Origin: CAZIDL01 sp964537825
GTDB lineage: Bacteria > Bacteroidota > Bacteroidia > Flavobacteriales_D > CAYVSK01
Reading direction: 5' to 3'
NCBI GenBank assembly: GCA_964537825.1
Contig: CAZIDL010000014.1
Coordinates: 1 to 46,967 of the forward strand
DNA length: 46,967 nt
Part shown: piece by piece, positions 7,174-15,641 of the stretch
How positions within the stretch are numbered: position 1 is the first letter of the stretch
How the letters are laid out: every line of letters starts with the position of its first letter
The notes under the pieces: model-generated
What the model saw: only the letters and a program-made list of their open reading frames with translations
Told to the model about the DNA's origin: nothing
The model's database searches: none
Position numbers and translations under genes: made by a program

Positions 7174-9375
7174 TCAATTGGCCATTTCGGACATGAACTT
7201 GATCCGCATGAGACGGAGTTCCTCTTCGGAATAGGCACCATCGAATTCGTCGTAAGCTTCTTTAAGGGAATCGGTCTCCGCTTCCATGAAGTGCTCGTAG
7301 ATCTCCTCCTGGTTCTCCTCGTCCAGGATGGTATCGATATGGTAATCGATGTTGAGCTTCGTGCCGGAAGCGACGATGGCCTCGATCGCATCCACCACCT
7401 CTTCTTCTTTGATCCCTTTTGCAGCAGCAATGTCCTTGAAAGGGAGCTTCCGGTCGATGTTGCGGATCACGTGCACCTTAAGGCCGGACTCATCGACCAC
7501 GGATTTCATGACGAAATCCTCCGGCCGTTCGATGTCGTTCTCCTTGACGTATTTATCGATCAATTCGACGAAGGGCTTCCCGAAGCGATTGGCTTTTCCT
7601 GAACCCACCCCGGCTGTGTTCTTGAGCTCATCGATCGTGACCGGGTATTGAGTGGCCATGTCCTCCAGGGAAGGGTCCTGAAAGATCACGAAGGGCGGGA
7701 GTTCCCGCTCCTTGGCCATTTCTTTCCGAAGCTCCTTGAGCATTCCGAAAAGTTGCTGATCGACCGCGTTCGCTTTGCTGCCCTCCTCGATCGGTCCTTC
7801 TTCAGTTTCGTTCTCACTGTAATCGTGTTCCTTGGTGATCAGAAACGAATGGGGTGCTTCGACGAAATTCTCCCCTTCAGGTGTGACCTTCAAGAGCCCA
7901 TAGGATTCGATCTCTTTCCGGATAAGCCCTCCTACCATCGATTGCCGGAGGATGGCGTTCCAGAAGCGTTGGTCGTGATCTTTTCCTTTTCCGAAGAACG
8001 GGGAGCGATCCAACTCGTAAGTCCGGACTTCGTTGCTGGCTTTGCCGATCAGGACATCGGTGATCGTATTTGCTTTGTGCCGTTCTTTGGTGGCCTTGAT
8101 GGCCTTCAGGGCCATTTGGATCTCTTCCTTTCCCTCGAACTGCTCCTTCGGCGAACGGCAATTGTCGCACATCCCTCCGCAATCTTCGTGATCGAAACCT
8201 TCTCCGAAGTAATGGAGCAGGTACTTGCGGCGGCAGAGGGAGGTCTCTGCGTAGGAGACGGTCTCCATCAGGAGTTGTTTTCCCACTTCCTGCTCGGCGA
8301 GCGGTTTACCCTGCAGGAATTTTTCGAGCTTTTCGATATCGCGGTAACTGTAGAAAGCGAGGCAATGGCCTTCGCCGCCGTCCCTTCCGGCGCGCCCCGT
8401 CTCCTGATAATAGCTCTCAAGGCTCTTGGGGATGTCGTGATGGACGACGAAGCGTACGTCGGGTTTATCGATCCCCATGCCGAAAGCGATGGTCGCCACG
8501 ATCACATCCACCTCTTCCATGAGGAATTTATCCTGATGATCCGCCCGTTGGGGAGCATCCATTCCAGCGTGATAAGCCAGGGCCTTGAGGCCGTTCACCT
8601 GGAGGAGCTTGGCGATCTCTTCCACTTTCTTCCGGCTCAGGCAGTAGATGATGCCGGATTTCCCCTCGTTCCGTTTGACGAACTTGATCAGTTCTTTATT
8701 AACGTTCCGTTTGGGACGGACCTCGTAGAACAGATTGGGTCGGTTGAAGGAGGCTTTGAAGACCTGGGCGTCCTGCATCCCGAGGTTCTTCTGGATGTCG
8801 GCCTGTACCTTCGGGGTCGCAGTTGCCGTCAGGGTGATGATGGGGGTTTCCCCGATCCGGTCGAACATGGGCCGCAGGCGTCGGTATTCCGGCCTGAAAT
8901 CATGTCCCCATTCCGAAATACAGTGTGCCTCGTCGATCGCGAAAAAGGATACGTTGATCCCGGCGAGGAATTCGATCGTGTCCGTTTTGGTCAAGGATTC
9001 GGGGGCCACGTAGAGGAGTTTGGTACCCCCCGCTATCACATCGCTCTTGACGCGATCGGTCTGCTTCTTTGAAAGGGAGGAGTTCAGAAAGTGCGCGATG
9101 GAATTGTCATTGCCGAGGTTCCGGATCGCGTCCACCTGATTCTTCATCAGGGCGATCAGGGGCGAAACCACCACCGCAGTCCCTTCGGAGACCAAGGCAG
9201 GAAGCTGATAGCATAGGGACTTCCCTCCACCAGTGGGCATGATCACAAAGGTGTGATCCCCGTCCAGCACGCTTTGCATGATGGCTTCCTGGTCACCTTT
9301 GAACGTGTCGAAACCGAAGTATTTCTGAAGAGCCTCTTGGAGGGTGTTTTGTTCGGCTGTGACGACTGATCCCAC
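7174..9375 (-). CDS. recQ: ATP-dependent DNA helicase RecQ
   Basis: The 733-residue protein carries every RecQ block. Helicase domain 1 has the Walker A P-T-G-G-G-K-S (Lys52) and D-E-A-H box (148-151). Helicase domain 2 has Q-E-T-G-R-A-G-R-D-G at about 324-333. The RecQ zinc site uses Cys381, Cys399, Cys403 and Cys406. An RQC winged helix follows, then an HRDC domain (about 538-612), then about 120 residues with an extra helical helix-turn-helix-like domain seen in the longer Bacteroidota RecQ proteins. It unwinds DNA 3'-5' in recombination and fork repair. The start is a GTG at 9375; no in-frame ATG lies close enough to keep the usual N-terminus. It is divergent from kdsD. Confidence 0.96.
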   Translation of the reverse strand: MGSVVTAEQNTLQEALQKYFGFDTFKGDQEAIMQSVLDGDHTFVIMPTGGGKSLCYQLPALVSEGTAVVVSPLIALMKNQVDAIRNLGNDNSIAHFLNSSLSKKQTDRVKSDVIAGGTKLLYVAPESLTKTDTIEFLAGINVSFFAIDEAHCISEWGHDFRPEYRRLRPMFDRIGETPIITLTATATPKVQADIQKNLGMQDAQVFKASFNRPNLFYEVRPKRNVNKELIKFVKRNEGKSGIIYCLSRKKVEEIAKLLQVNGLKALAYHAGMDAPQRADHQDKFLMEEVDVIVATIAFGMGIDKPDVRFVVHHDIPKSLESYYQETGRAGRDGGEGHCLAFYSYRDIEKLEKFLQGKPLAEQEVGKQLLMETVSYAETSLCRRKYLLHYFGEGFDHEDCGGMCDNCRSPKEQFEGKEEIQMALKAIKATKERHKANTITDVLIGKASNEVRTYELDRSPFFGKGKDHDQRFWNAILRQSMVGGLIRKEIESYGLLKVTPEGENFVEAPHSFLITKEHDYSENETEEGPIEEGSKANAVDQQLFGMLKELRKEMAKERELPPFVIFQDPSLEDMATQYPVTIDELKNTAGVGSGKANRFGKPFVELIDKYVKENDIERPEDFVMKSVVDESGLKVHVIRNIDRKLPFKDIAAAKGIKEEEVVDAIEAIVASGTKLNIDYHIDTILDEENQEEIYEHFMEAETDSLKEAYDEFDGAYSEEELRLMRIKFMSEMAN

Positions 9376-9493
9376 AGGAATCCGCTTTTGAAAATTCGTA
9401 GCTTTGACGGGCCTTTTAAAAGTAAATTTAGGGCTTTTTCAGAGGGCGGTGAAGAGCTTTTCCCCCCTTCTCCACAAAAAAATATACCGACCG

Positions 9494-10462
9494 GTGAAAA
9501 CTGTCGATGAGACCCTCGATTCAGCTAAGGAAACGCTTGAAACAGAAGCAGCTGCGGTTAAGGGATTGATCCCTTTGCTCGACGAGGATCTCCCGAAGAC
9601 GGTCCGTACGATCCTTAGCGCAGAAGGTCGCGTATTGGTCACTGGTATCGGAAAGAGTGCCATCATCGGGCAAAAGATCGTTTCCACGTTCAATTCGACC
9701 GGTACGCCAGCGGTCTTCATGCATGCGGCGGATGCAGTACATGGTGACCTGGGTAATGTGCAGCGGGGGGATGTAGTGATCTGCATTTCGAACAGCGGCG
9801 ACACCCCGGAGATCAAGTTGCTGGTGCCGCTTATACGGAATCTTGGTGGCTCGCTTATCGGGATGGTGGGGAAAAAGGATTCCTATCTTGGGCGTCATTC
9901 TGATCATATTCTCCTCACATCGGTCGAAAAAGAAGCCTGTCCCATCGATCTGGCCCCGACATCGAGCACTACCGCTCAATTAGCGATGGGCGATGCATTG
10001 GCCGTTTGTCTGATGGAAGAACGGGGCTTTAGTAGAGAGGATTTCGCACGCTACCATCCTGGAGGGTCCCTTGGAAAGAAACTCTACCTTCGCATGGGTG
10101 ACCTGCTCGATCCCGAGAACAAACCCATGGTCGGTCCAGAAGCTCCGCTCGAGGAGCTGATCTACGAGATATCCTCCAAAAGGATGGGGGTGACCGCTGT
10201 CATCGATGAGGAAGAGCGCCTGGTCGGGGTGATCACTGACGGGGATCTCCGCCGAATGCTCGAACGTAGCGAACATCCTTCTTCCCTCACTGCTGCGGAT
10301 ATTATGACGGAGGCTCCGAAGACCCTGGATCGGGACGAGCTTGCTGTTAGGGGGTTTCAGATGATGGAAGAGCATCAGATCACGCAACTCCTCATTACGA
10401 AAGAAGGGCATTACGAAGGCGCCGTTCACTTGCACGACATCCTTAAAGAAGGGATCTATTGA
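9494..10462 (+). CDS. kdsD: Arabinose-5-phosphate isomerase (KpsF/GutQ family)
   Basis: The enzyme interconverts ribulose-5-phosphate and arabinose-5-phosphate, the first step towards KDO for lipopolysaccharide. A SIS domain (G-I-G-K-S-A-I-I-G-Q-K, then S-N-S-G-D-T-P-E and T-S-S-T-T-A-Q) is followed by two CBS motifs (K-R-M-G-V-T-A-V-I-D and I-T-Q-L-L-I-T-K-E-G). The open frame extends upstream to 9404, but the family N-terminus (a helix with E-T-E-A-A-A-V) begins right after a GTG at 9494, which gives 322 residues, the usual length; I choose it. The stop overlaps the proposed tatC start, so the two are translationally coupled. It heads the run kdsD-tatC-DUF5686-lptB. Confidence 0.93.
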   Translation: MKTVDETLDSAKETLETEAAAVKGLIPLLDEDLPKTVRTILSAEGRVLVTGIGKSAIIGQKIVSTFNSTGTPAVFMHAADAVHGDLGNVQRGDVVICISNSGDTPEIKLLVPLIRNLGGSLIGMVGKKDSYLGRHSDHILLTSVEKEACPIDLAPTSSTTAQLAMGDALAVCLMEERGFSREDFARYHPGGSLGKKLYLRMGDLLDPENKPMVGPEAPLEELIYEISSKRMGVTAVIDEEERLVGVITDGDLRRMLERSEHPSSLTAADIMTEAPKTLDRDELAVRGFQMMEEHQITQLLITKEGHYEGAVHLHDILKEGIY

Positions 10463-11286
10463 GTGAGGCTTCTGAAGAGCAGAAGGACGAGGGATCGGAA
10501 AAACAAATGCCATTTCTCGATCACCTCGAGGAGTTCCGGCGGCGTCTTTTGCGGACAGGAGCTGTGATTCTGGCTTTAGCTGTTCTGGCATTCCTTTTCA
10601 AGGAGCTGATCTTCGAAGAGGTTCTTTTTCGGCCAAAAGAGGATGATTTCCCGACCTTCCGCTTCCTGTGTTCCCTTTCTGGATGGATGGGACTTGGTGA
10701 GCGCTTGTGCATTCAGGCACCCGATTTTCCATTGGTGAACCTCGAAATGTCAGGTCAATTCTCCGCCCACATCCTGGTATCCATCGTCAGCGGCGTTATC
10801 CTTGCTTTTCCTTATTTCCTGCAGCAGATGTGGGGCTTCCTGACGCCGGGATTGAAAGCTAAGGAGCGACGTTCCGCGAAAAGGGTTTTTTGGATCGGAA
10901 GTTTCCTTTTCATCCTCGGGATCCTCTTCGGTTATTTCGTGATGGCCCCGATGTCGGTCCGTTTCCTTGGCGGCTACCAGGTAAGTGAAATGGTCACCAA
11001 CAAGATCCGTCTTGGGTCTTATGTGAGCACGGTGGCATTGGTCACGCTATCGGCCGGGATCCTGTTCCAATTACCCGTGGTTGTCCACTTCCTGGCAGTG
11101 ACAGGTATCATGACGCCCTCCTTCCTTCGGAGGCACCGGAAACATGCGCTCATCGTGGTCCTGATCCTCTCGGCCATCATAACGCCACCGGACGTGACCA
11201 GCCAACTCCTCGTAGCTGTTCCCCTTCTGATCCTTTACGAGATCAGTATCCGGGTGGCGGCGCGAGTAGCCCCCCGAACTCCTTGA
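10459..11286 (+). CDS. tatC: Sec-independent translocase subunit TatC
   Basis: TatC is the multispanning receptor of the twin-arginine translocase, which exports folded proteins. The sequence has the diagnostic N-terminal F-L-D-H-L-E-E-F-R-R-R-L, six hydrophobic spans, the F-P-Y-F-L-Q-Q-M-W-G-F-L-T-P-G-L block after span 2, and A-I-I-T-P-P-D before the last span. A Bacteroidota-style insertion lies between spans 1 and 2. The start is either TTG at 10459, overlapping the kdsD stop as TTGA, or the ATG at 10507 just before the conserved block; the 16 extra residues are hydrophilic and common in TatC. No tatA/tatB is in the window. Confidence 0.95.
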   Translation: MSEASEEQKDEGSEKQMPFLDHLEEFRRRLLRTGAVILALAVLAFLFKELIFEEVLFRPKEDDFPTFRFLCSLSGWMGLGERLCIQAPDFPLVNLEMSGQFSAHILVSIVSGVILAFPYFLQQMWGFLTPGLKAKERRSAKRVFWIGSFLFILGILFGYFVMAPMSVRFLGGYQVSEMVTNKIRLGSYVSTVALVTLSAGILFQLPVVVHFLAVTGIMTPSFLRRHRKHALIVVLILSAIITPPDVTSQLLVAVPLLILYEISIRVAARVAPRTP

Positions 11287-11300
11287 TCCGACCTTATTTA

Positions 11301-13832
11301 ATGACCCGTGCGACCGTCTTTTGTAAATTGACGGCTCTAAGTGAGCCTTTGTTCCGAACGTTGAACCTCAACCGCTCGATCCGTCGAAGCTTCGGGCTTT
11401 TGTTCTTCCTTTGTCTTTCCGCTCTTTCGGCTGAAGGGCAGCGTACGCGCGTGCACGGACAGGTTGTGAACGCAAAGAGCGGGGAGCCGCTTGCTTACGT
11501 GAACGTGGCCTTTCAAAACTCCAAGATCGGTACGACCACGGACAGCCTTGGGCGCTATTCCATCGAGACCTATTATGCCACGGATACCCTGATCATATCA
11601 GCAGTGGGTTTTGAAAAGAAAAAGCTCCCTGTGAAAAAGGACGTGGAACAGCAGATCGATGTGAAGATGACCCCGAAGAGTTACGATACCAAGACCGTGG
11701 AGATCAGTCCTGAAGAGGATCGCGAAAACCCCGCATTGAGGATCCTGCGGCGGATCATCCGTTACAAGGACGTGAACGACCGGGAAAAATTGAAAGCATA
11801 CGAATACGATGTCTACAATAAAGTGGAGTTCGATCTGAACAACATTACAGAAAAGATGCAGGAGCGAAAGATATTCAAGCCTTTCGCCTTTGCTTTCGAG
11901 AACATCGACTCCTCGGGGGAAAAACCCTATCTGCCTATCTTCATGACCGAATCCCTGAGCCGCTATTATTACCGAAAGGACCCTAAGGAGATAAAAGAGG
12001 TCATCAAAGCATCCAAGGTCTCAGGCGTAAAGAATCAGAGCGTTTCCAAGTTCCTCGGGGATATGTATCAGAACGTGAACGTTTACGACAACTACATCAA
12101 CATCTTCGAAAAGAATTTCGTCAGCCCGATCGCTGATTTCGGGAAGAGCTTCTATCACTACTTTCTCCTTGATAGCGTGCAGATAGACGGGCATCACTGC
12201 TTCAAGATCCGTTTCATGCCCCGTCGCAAGCAGGAATTGACCTTTGACGGGACGATGTGGATCGATGACACCACTTACGCGATCAAACGGATCCAAGCAA
12301 ATATCGCTGAGGATGCCAACATCAACTTCATCGATTCCCTTGCCGTGACGCAGCATTATCAACAGGTCAAGGATGAGGTCTGGATGCTCCAAGAGGACAA
12401 CCTCCTGATCGATTTCAACCTCAGCGATAAGGCCGTCGGCCTTTACGGCAGGAAAACGACCAGCTACGAGGATTTCGTGATCAACGAACCAAAGGATCCT
12501 GACTTCTATGGAGGAATGGAAAATGTGATCGTGAAGGACAGTGCGGATAAGCGTAGTGATAGTTATTGGAAAAAGAACCGGCATCAACCCTTATCGAATG
12601 ATGAGAAACGGATCTATTCGATGGTGGACACCATGAAAACGCTCCCTCAGTACAAGACCTGGGTGGACGTGATCTCGCTCATCTTCGAGGGTTATTATGA
12701 TTGGAAAGGACTCGATTTCGGTCCTTATTTCAACGTCTATAGCTGGAACCCCGTCGAAGGGCATCGCTTTCGCGTGGGGGTCAAGACGAACAATGCGTTC
12801 AGTAAGCGCCTTGAATTAGGAGGATATGCTGCCTACGGGACGAAGGATGAGCGTTTCAAGTACGGCGGACACGTTCTTTATTACCTCAACAAAGAGCCCC
12901 GGCAAAAGGTGAGGGCGGAATATTCCAAGGATGTTGAGCAATTGGGGCTCGGACCGAACGCCTTCCGGGAGGACAACATCCTTTCCTCTTTCCTTCGACG
13001 GAATCCCGCTACCAAGCTTACGATGGTGGAACAATGGAAAGGCTCCTTTTCGCACGAATGGTTCCGCGGTTTTTCTTCCGAACTGATCTTCAAGGATCGA
13101 ACCATGGAGCCTTTGGGGGACCTTAGGCGATCCTCCTCGGACAGAGTTTGGTCGAACGGGCTTCGCAGCATCCGGACGCGGGATCTCTCTCTATATACCC
13201 GTTTCGCTTATGATGAGACCTTCGTTTCCAACGATTTCGACCGGATCTCTCTGGGGACGGACTACCCTGTTTTGGAGGCTCAGTACACCCTTGCTGATAA
13301 CCGATTGCTCCCGACCGACTTCGAGTATCAGAAGCTCGAGGTCCGAGTTGATCACGGATTTCCGGTCGGGGTGTTGGGGCGACTGAACTATCAGATCGAA
13401 GGTGGTAAGGTCTTTGGGAAGCTCCCCTATCCCCTTCTCAAAGTTCATGAGGGAAATGCGACCTATTTCTATGACAAAGGAGCTTACAACATGATGAACC
13501 TGTTCGAGTTCATTTCCGACCGCTACGTGGGGGTTTCCGTGAGCCATCATCTCGATGGCTTCTTTTTTAACCGCGTTCCCCTCTTTCGGCGTCTCAAGTT
13601 CCGGGAGGTCGTGAGTTTCAAAGGGGTGATCGGCGATCTTCGCAGTTCCCACAAGCAAGTCATGCCGCTCCTACCTGGGATGAAGACCCTTAATAAGCCC
13701 TATATGGAATTCGCGGTCGGTATTGAGAATATCCTGAAGGTTATCCGTATCGACGGGGTTTGGCGTATGACCCGTAATGACCAAAAAAGCTCGAGGTTCG
13801 GTGTTCGGGGGACTTTCCAGATCGATTTCTGA
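11301..13832 (+). CDS. DUF5686 / carboxypeptidase-regulatory-like outer-membrane protein
   Basis: About 843 residues. After a hydrophobic signal region (R-S-F-G-L-L-F-F-L-C-L-S-A) comes a carboxypeptidase-regulatory-like domain (V-H-G-Q-V-V-N-A-K-S-G-E-P-L, then T-D-S-L-G-R-Y). The remaining 700 residues match DUF5686, a Bacteroidota family of long beta-strand-rich outer-membrane proteins; the end alternates aromatic strands and closes G-V-R-G-T-F-Q-I-D-F. There is no TonB plug. The start is uncertain: ATG at 11301 precedes a non-signal stretch, so a TTG nearer the signal peptide (11348 or 11360) is possible. The gene sits between tatC and lptB and its stop abuts the lptB ATG, which suggests a part in outer-membrane assembly, but no biochemical role is known to me. 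Confidence 0.82.
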   Translation: MTRATVFCKLTALSEPLFRTLNLNRSIRRSFGLLFFLCLSALSAEGQRTRVHGQVVNAKSGEPLAYVNVAFQNSKIGTTTDSLGRYSIETYYATDTLIISAVGFEKKKLPVKKDVEQQIDVKMTPKSYDTKTVEISPEEDRENPALRILRRIIRYKDVNDREKLKAYEYDVYNKVEFDLNNITEKMQERKIFKPFAFAFENIDSSGEKPYLPIFMTESLSRYYYRKDPKEIKEVIKASKVSGVKNQSVSKFLGDMYQNVNVYDNYINIFEKNFVSPIADFGKSFYHYFLLDSVQIDGHHCFKIRFMPRRKQELTFDGTMWIDDTTYAIKRIQANIAEDANINFIDSLAVTQHYQQVKDEVWMLQEDNLLIDFNLSDKAVGLYGRKTTSYEDFVINEPKDPDFYGGMENVIVKDSADKRSDSYWKKNRHQPLSNDEKRIYSMVDTMKTLPQYKTWVDVISLIFEGYYDWKGLDFGPYFNVYSWNPVEGHRFRVGVKTNNAFSKRLELGGYAAYGTKDERFKYGGHVLYYLNKEPRQKVRAEYSKDVEQLGLGPNAFREDNILSSFLRRNPATKLTMVEQWKGSFSHEWFRGFSSELIFKDRTMEPLGDLRRSSSDRVWSNGLRSIRTRDLSLYTRFAYDETFVSNDFDRISLGTDYPVLEAQYTLADNRLLPTDFEYQKLEVRVDHGFPVGVLGRLNYQIEGGKVFGKLPYPLLKVHEGNATYFYDKGAYNMMNLFEFISDRYVGVSVSHHLDGFFFNRVPLFRRLKFREVVSFKGVIGDLRSSHKQVMPLLPGMKTLNKPYMEFAVGIENILKVIRIDGVWRMTRNDQKSSRFGVRGTFQIDF

Positions 13833-14567
13833 ATGGCGCTTTACACGACCGATATCGCAAAGAGTTACAAGGGGAAGCAGGTGGTGAAGGAAGTGTCCAT
13901 CCAGCTCGATCAGGGCGAGATCGTGGGCTTACTCGGGCCCAATGGGGCTGGAAAGACCACTTCATTTTACATGATCGTCGGGTTGGTCCGGCCGGATGAA
14001 GGTTCGGTCTACCTCCAGGAAAGGGATATCACCAAGGAGCCCATGTACAAGCGTGCAAAGCTTGGGATCGGCTACTTGCCACAGGAATCTTCGATCTTCC
14101 GCAAGTTGACCGTGGAGGACAATCTTAGGGCTGTCCTGCAGATGACCGGTTTGTCCAGAAAGGAACAGGAAGAACGTCTTTCCAGCTTATTGGAGGAGTT
14201 CGGTGTAGCGCACGTCCGGAAGAGTCGGGGGGACAAACTTTCCGGGGGTGAGCGAAGAAGGACGGAGATCGCCAGGGCCCTCGCCACCGACCCTGCCTAT
14301 ATTCTTCTCGACGAACCCTTTGCCGGCGTTGATCCGATCGCGGTGGAGGACATTCAGAGCATCGTTTCCCAGCTCAAGGATAAGGGGATCGGGATCCTGA
14401 TCACCGATCATAACGTTCAGGAGACCCTCTCTATCACGGACCGGGCTTACCTTCTTTTCGAAGGGAGCATTCTAAAAGCCGGAACGGCTGAGGACCTGGC
14501 AAATGATGAACAGGTGCGGCGGGTCTACCTCGGTCAACAGTTCGAACTCAAGCGCAAGCGGTCTTAA
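13833..14567 (+). CDS. lptB: Lipopolysaccharide export ABC transporter ATPase LptB
   Basis: LptB powers extraction of lipopolysaccharide from the inner membrane with LptFG. The 244-residue protein has Walker A G-P-N-G-A-G-K-T-T (35-43), the Q-loop region G-Y-L-P-Q-E, an ABC signature L-S-G-G-E-R-R-R-T-E (136-145), Walker B I-L-L-D-E (Glu161) and H-switch T-D-H-N-V. A-G-V-D-P-I-A-V-E after Walker B and Y-L-P-Q-E-S-S-I-F are typical of LptB. The ATG follows the TGA of the DUF5686 gene without a gap. Its TAA overlaps the purS stop on the opposite strand by four bases (14564-14567), leaving no room for a terminator. Confidence 0.95.
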   Translation: MALYTTDIAKSYKGKQVVKEVSIQLDQGEIVGLLGPNGAGKTTSFYMIVGLVRPDEGSVYLQERDITKEPMYKRAKLGIGYLPQESSIFRKLTVEDNLRAVLQMTGLSRKEQEERLSSLLEEFGVAHVRKSRGDKLSGGERRRTEIARALATDPAYILLDEPFAGVDPIAVEDIQSIVSQLKDKGIGILITDHNVQETLSITDRAYLLFEGSILKAGTAEDLANDEQVRRVYLGQQFELKRKRS

Positions 14568-14821
14568 TCCGCTCCTTCTACTACGCTGAAGCTGTAACTT
14601 TCCATCACCGGATTGGTCAGCACCTTTTTACAGGCTTCTTCTGCCTTTTTCTCGGCTTCTTCTTTCGACCCTGCTTCGATGTCGACCCGGATGTGTTTCC
14701 CGATCCGAACGTTGCTGACCTCTTCGAGTCCAAGGTCTTTGAGGCTGGCGCTAACGGTCTTACCCTGAGGGTCGAGAAGGGCTTCCTGGGGCATGATGTC
14801 GATCTCTGCTCGGTATTTCAT
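14564..14821 (-). CDS. purS: Phosphoribosylformylglycinamidine synthase subunit PurS
   Basis: PurS is the small subunit that bridges PurL and PurQ in the FGAM synthase complex of purine synthesis. The 85-residue protein has the family's beta-alpha-beta layout: Y-R-A-E-I-D-I-M-P, then L-L-D-P-Q-G-K-T-V, L-G-L-E-E-V-S-N-V-R-I-G-K, and an A-C-K-K-V-L-T-N-P-V-M-E-S-Y end. The start is the ATG at 14821, which overlaps the pssA stop as ATGA, so translation is coupled. The frame stays open upstream, but that extension is pssA read in the wrong frame. purL and purQ are not in the window. Confidence 0.93.
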   Translation of the reverse strand: MKYRAEIDIMPQEALLDPQGKTVSASLKDLGLEEVSNVRIGKHIRVDIEAGSKEEAEKKAEEACKKVLTNPVMESYSFSVVEGAD

Positions 14822-15561
14822 GGACTTCTTCGCGTTGGTCGGAACATGGACAGGACCGGATACAAAAGTACGAGGAAGGGGATCGCTATAAAAGCAAGGA
14901 AGGGAAAAAGAAGCGCGACCGCCCCTATCAGGAGGTAGCGGGCTTCGTTCCCGTTCCACCAGAAATGCTGGAACTTGAAAGAAGTGCAGGGGATCGGGGC
15001 GACCATGAGCGCAGCGAAAAGGAGGGTCATCGAAAGAAGGAAGAGGGGATGAACGAAAAAAGCATAGGCCGTTCCTTCGAAGAGTTCCGCCGGGACCTCG
15101 GGTCCCCTGAACCCCTGGATCTGCCATCCCGCCAGTGGTATCCCCACCCAAAAGAGCGCGTTGGCAGGGACCGGCATGCCTTTGAATTCCTTGTCCTGTT
15201 CCTCGTCCAGATTGAAGCGTGCCAGACGGATCGCCGCGAATACAGGGATCAAAAAAGCAAGATAGGGGAGAAAGGGAAAGGCCGACACCCATTGGCTGCT
15301 TCCGAGGTAATGGTGGATCAGCATGGAAGGAAGGACCCCGAAGCTCACCAGATCGGCCAGGGAATCGAGCTCACCCCCGATCGGGGAAGAAACCCCTAAG
15401 AGCCTTGCTATGAGCCCGTCCATGAGGTCCAGAAAGCCTGCGGACAGGATGGCAAGGGCGGCATAGAGCAATTCGTTCTGCTGGACGAAGACCAAGCCGA
15501 TACAGCCGGCGAGAAGGTTGCCACAGGTTATGGCGTTGGGGATGTTCTTTCGGATCCACAT
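14818..15561 (-). CDS. pssA: CDP-diacylglycerol-serine O-phosphatidyltransferase
   Basis: PssA makes phosphatidylserine, the precursor of phosphatidylethanolamine, from CDP-diacylglycerol and serine. The 247-residue, multi-span protein has the CDP-alcohol phosphotransferase motif D-x2-D-G-x2-A-R-x8-G-x3-D-x3-D using Asp45, Asp48, Gly49, Ala52, Arg53, Asp66 and Asp70. N-I-P-N-A-I-T-C-G-N-L-L-A-G at the N-terminus is typical of the type II membrane-bound enzyme. The start is ATG at 15561, with no clear ribosome binding site. Divergent from porV2. The overlap with purS links phospholipid and purine genes in one transcript. Confidence 0.94.
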   Translation of the reverse strand: MWIRKNIPNAITCGNLLAGCIGLVFVQQNELLYAALAILSAGFLDLMDGLIARLLGVSSPIGGELDSLADLVSFGVLPSMLIHHYLGSSQWVSAFPFLPYLAFLIPVFAAIRLARFNLDEEQDKEFKGMPVPANALFWVGIPLAGWQIQGFRGPEVPAELFEGTAYAFFVHPLFLLSMTLLFAALMVAPIPCTSFKFQHFWWNGNEARYLLIGAVALLFPFLAFIAIPFLVLLYPVLSMFRPTRRSP

Positions 15562-15617
15562 CGGAGGAGGTCCAATTATAATGATCTTCCCTCAGTTCCC
15601 GTTCACCGTCCGCTTTG

Positions 15618-15625
15618 TAATTTCG
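15618..15625 (+). promoter_or_regulatory. Possible -7 element for porV2
   Basis: TAATTTCG at 15618-15625 matches TAnnTTTG at seven of eight positions and leaves 16 bases before the porV2 ATG. No clear TTTG -33 element is present. The 80-base gap 15562-15641 must also hold the divergent pssA promoter. Confidence 0.3.
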
Positions 15626-15641
15626 AGGTCCGAGTTCTTCG

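Noticed and set aside
7648..9072. 474-codon open frame on the plus strand opposite recQ
   Set aside because: Its translation has no recognisable domain and it lies wholly within an intact recQ; the length comes from codon bias on the opposite strand.
14822..15292. Upstream extension of purS that would give a 242-residue protein
   Set aside because: The extra residues are pssA in another frame; the family start is the ATG at 14821.
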